From JBCDIQ01 sp039024295 (GTDB lineage Bacteria; Bacteroidota; Bacteroidia; J057), in contig JBCDIQ010000374.1 in NCBI GenBank assembly GCA_039024295.1, positions 1 to 5,563 of the forward strand: DNA of 5,563 bases. The letters are read 5' to 3'. Position 1 is the first letter of the stretch. Each line of letters starts with the position of its first letter. The notes beneath the pieces were generated by a model, which saw only the letters and a program-made list of their open reading frames with translations, was not told the DNA's origin and made no database searches. The position numbers and the translations under genes are program-made. Shown piece after piece: positions 4,795 to 5,563 of this stretch.

Positions 4795-5563
4795 TTATGC
4801 TAAATCATTGGGAATCAGGTTCACTTCCGGGGTTAAAGAAATGCCGAAGTTTTCAAAAACGTCTTTTTGAATAGCTCCTGCCAATTCCTGCAGGTCGCTT
4901 CCAGTGGCATCGCCCACATTGACCAGCACCAATGCCTGCCGTTCGTGAACCCCAGCACCTCCTATGTGTCGGCCTTTCCATCCTAATTGGTCTATTAACC
5001 ATGCAGCTGGCACCTTTATTTTACCAGATTCAGCCGGGTAGTAAGGGACCTGGGAATACTTTGCCTGAAGCTGCTCAAACTGTCCAGATGGAATAACGGG
5101 GTTTTTAAAAAAACTGCCTGCATTACCGACTACAGCAGGATCGGGAAGTTTTGCCGTACGAATTCGGCATACCGCCTGACTGACTGCATGAATAGTTGGA
5201 GTGGATACGCCCATTTTCTCCAGTTCCTCCTCTATCGTTCCATAAGATAGGTTCACCTGATGAAAGCCTGCCTTGGTTAACCGAAGACGAACTTCTGTGA
5301 TCAGGTATGCCCCCTTATGAATGTTTTTGAAACAACTTTCCCGATACCCGAAGGCACAATCCTCTTTGTCGAATTCATGGGCCTCTCCCGTTTTCAAATG
5401 GACTGCACGCAGGGACTCAAAGCAATTTTTGAGCTCAACTCCATAGGCCCCGATGTTTTGGATCGGTGCTGCCCCAACAGAACCGGGAATCATGGAAAGG
5501 TTTTCCAAGCCTCCCCAGTCGTGAGACAAAGCATAAGTGACCAAATCTGGCCAGCTTTCGCCC
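4795..5563 (-). CDS. murB: UDP-N-acetylmuramate dehydrogenase (UDP-N-acetylenolpyruvoylglucosamine reductase) MurB, C-terminal part
   Basis: MurB is a cytoplasmic FAD enzyme that uses NADPH to reduce UDP-GlcNAc-enolpyruvate to UDP-MurNAc, an early committed step of peptidoglycan synthesis. The frame stays open to the right edge. The apparent TTG start at 5544 is an internal leucine in GESWPDLVTYAL, so the gene is truncated and most of the N-terminal FAD-binding region is missing. The visible 255 or so residues contain GGLENLSMIPGSVGAAPIQNIGAYG (about 5514-5440), ending the FAD domain, and FGYRESCFK with the conserved active-site Arg (codon 5343-5341). They also contain VVGNAGSFFKNP with the catalytic Ser (5115-5113), KVPAAWLIDQLGWKG, and the C-terminal LTPEVNLIPN with the catalytic Glu (4827-4825). 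All expected catalytic residues of this part are present. It ends in TAA, 54 bases before the serine hydrolase start on the same strand. The identification is very secure. Confidence 0.97.
   Translation of the reverse strand, partial: GESWPDLVTYALSHDWGGLENLSMIPGSVGAAPIQNIGAYGVELKNCFESLRAVHLKTGEAHEFDKEDCAFGYRESCFKNIHKGAYLITEVRLRLTKAGFHQVNLSYGTIEEELEKMGVSTPTIHAVSQAVCRIRTAKLPDPAVVGNAGSFFKNPVIPSGQFEQLQAKYSQVPYYPAESGKIKVPAAWLIDQLGWKGRHIGGAGVHERQALVLVNVGDATGSDLQELAGAIQKDVFENFGISLTPEVNLIPNDLA

Overview
The window looks like ordinary chromosome from a member of the Bacteroidota, most likely the order Cytophagales (a relative of Algoriphagus, Cyclobacterium or Echinicola). The taxonomic reading is inference. 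It rests on the DUF4350-MoxR gene pair, the DUF2452 protein, the absence of clear Shine-Dalgarno sequences before most starts (A-rich leaders instead), moderate base composition and the overall character of the proteins. I see no tRNA, rRNA, CRISPR array, transposase, phage gene or attachment site.

Layout from left to right. Bases 1-346 hold the 3' end of a DUF4350-type gene, followed after 18 bases by a complete MoxR-family AAA+ ATPase (365-1366), both on the + strand and almost certainly one transcript. After a 126-base gap with no convincing signal comes a DUF2452 gene (1493-1966, +). It converges on a minus-strand gene (2091-2798) for an LCIB/C-type, beta-carbonic-anhydrase-like protein. 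The 124 bases between those two stops are filled by two opposed, degenerate arrays of a 7-base unit (consensus TAGGTGT), and the TAG stop codon of each gene is itself the first three bases of a repeat unit. An AT-rich divergent promoter region (2799-2906) separates the LCIB-like gene from a DUF427 gene (2907-3407, +). That gene runs tail to tail, with only one base between the stop codons, into an exported beta-lactamase-fold serine hydrolase (3409-4740, -). Upstream of the hydrolase on the same strand, 54 bases away, is the 3' part of murB (4795-5563, -), cut by the right edge.

Functional reading. The murB-serine hydrolase pair probably forms a short transcript: MurB makes UDP-N-acetylmuramate in the cytoplasm, and the hydrolase has a penicillin-binding/class C beta-lactamase fold and a signal peptide. 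A real cell-wall link is possible but unproven. The DUF4350-MoxR pair belongs to a cell-envelope chaperone-type cluster whose usual DUF58 partner is not found downstream. The LCIB-like protein should interconvert CO2 and bicarbonate. DUF2452 and DUF427 proteins are conserved but of unknown function.

The parts that do not reduce to standard annotation are the inverted heptamer-repeat arrays at 1964-2093 and an inverted repeat that would fold over the start codon of the serine hydrolase (4739-4775). I found no evidence for a wholly new multi-gene system here.
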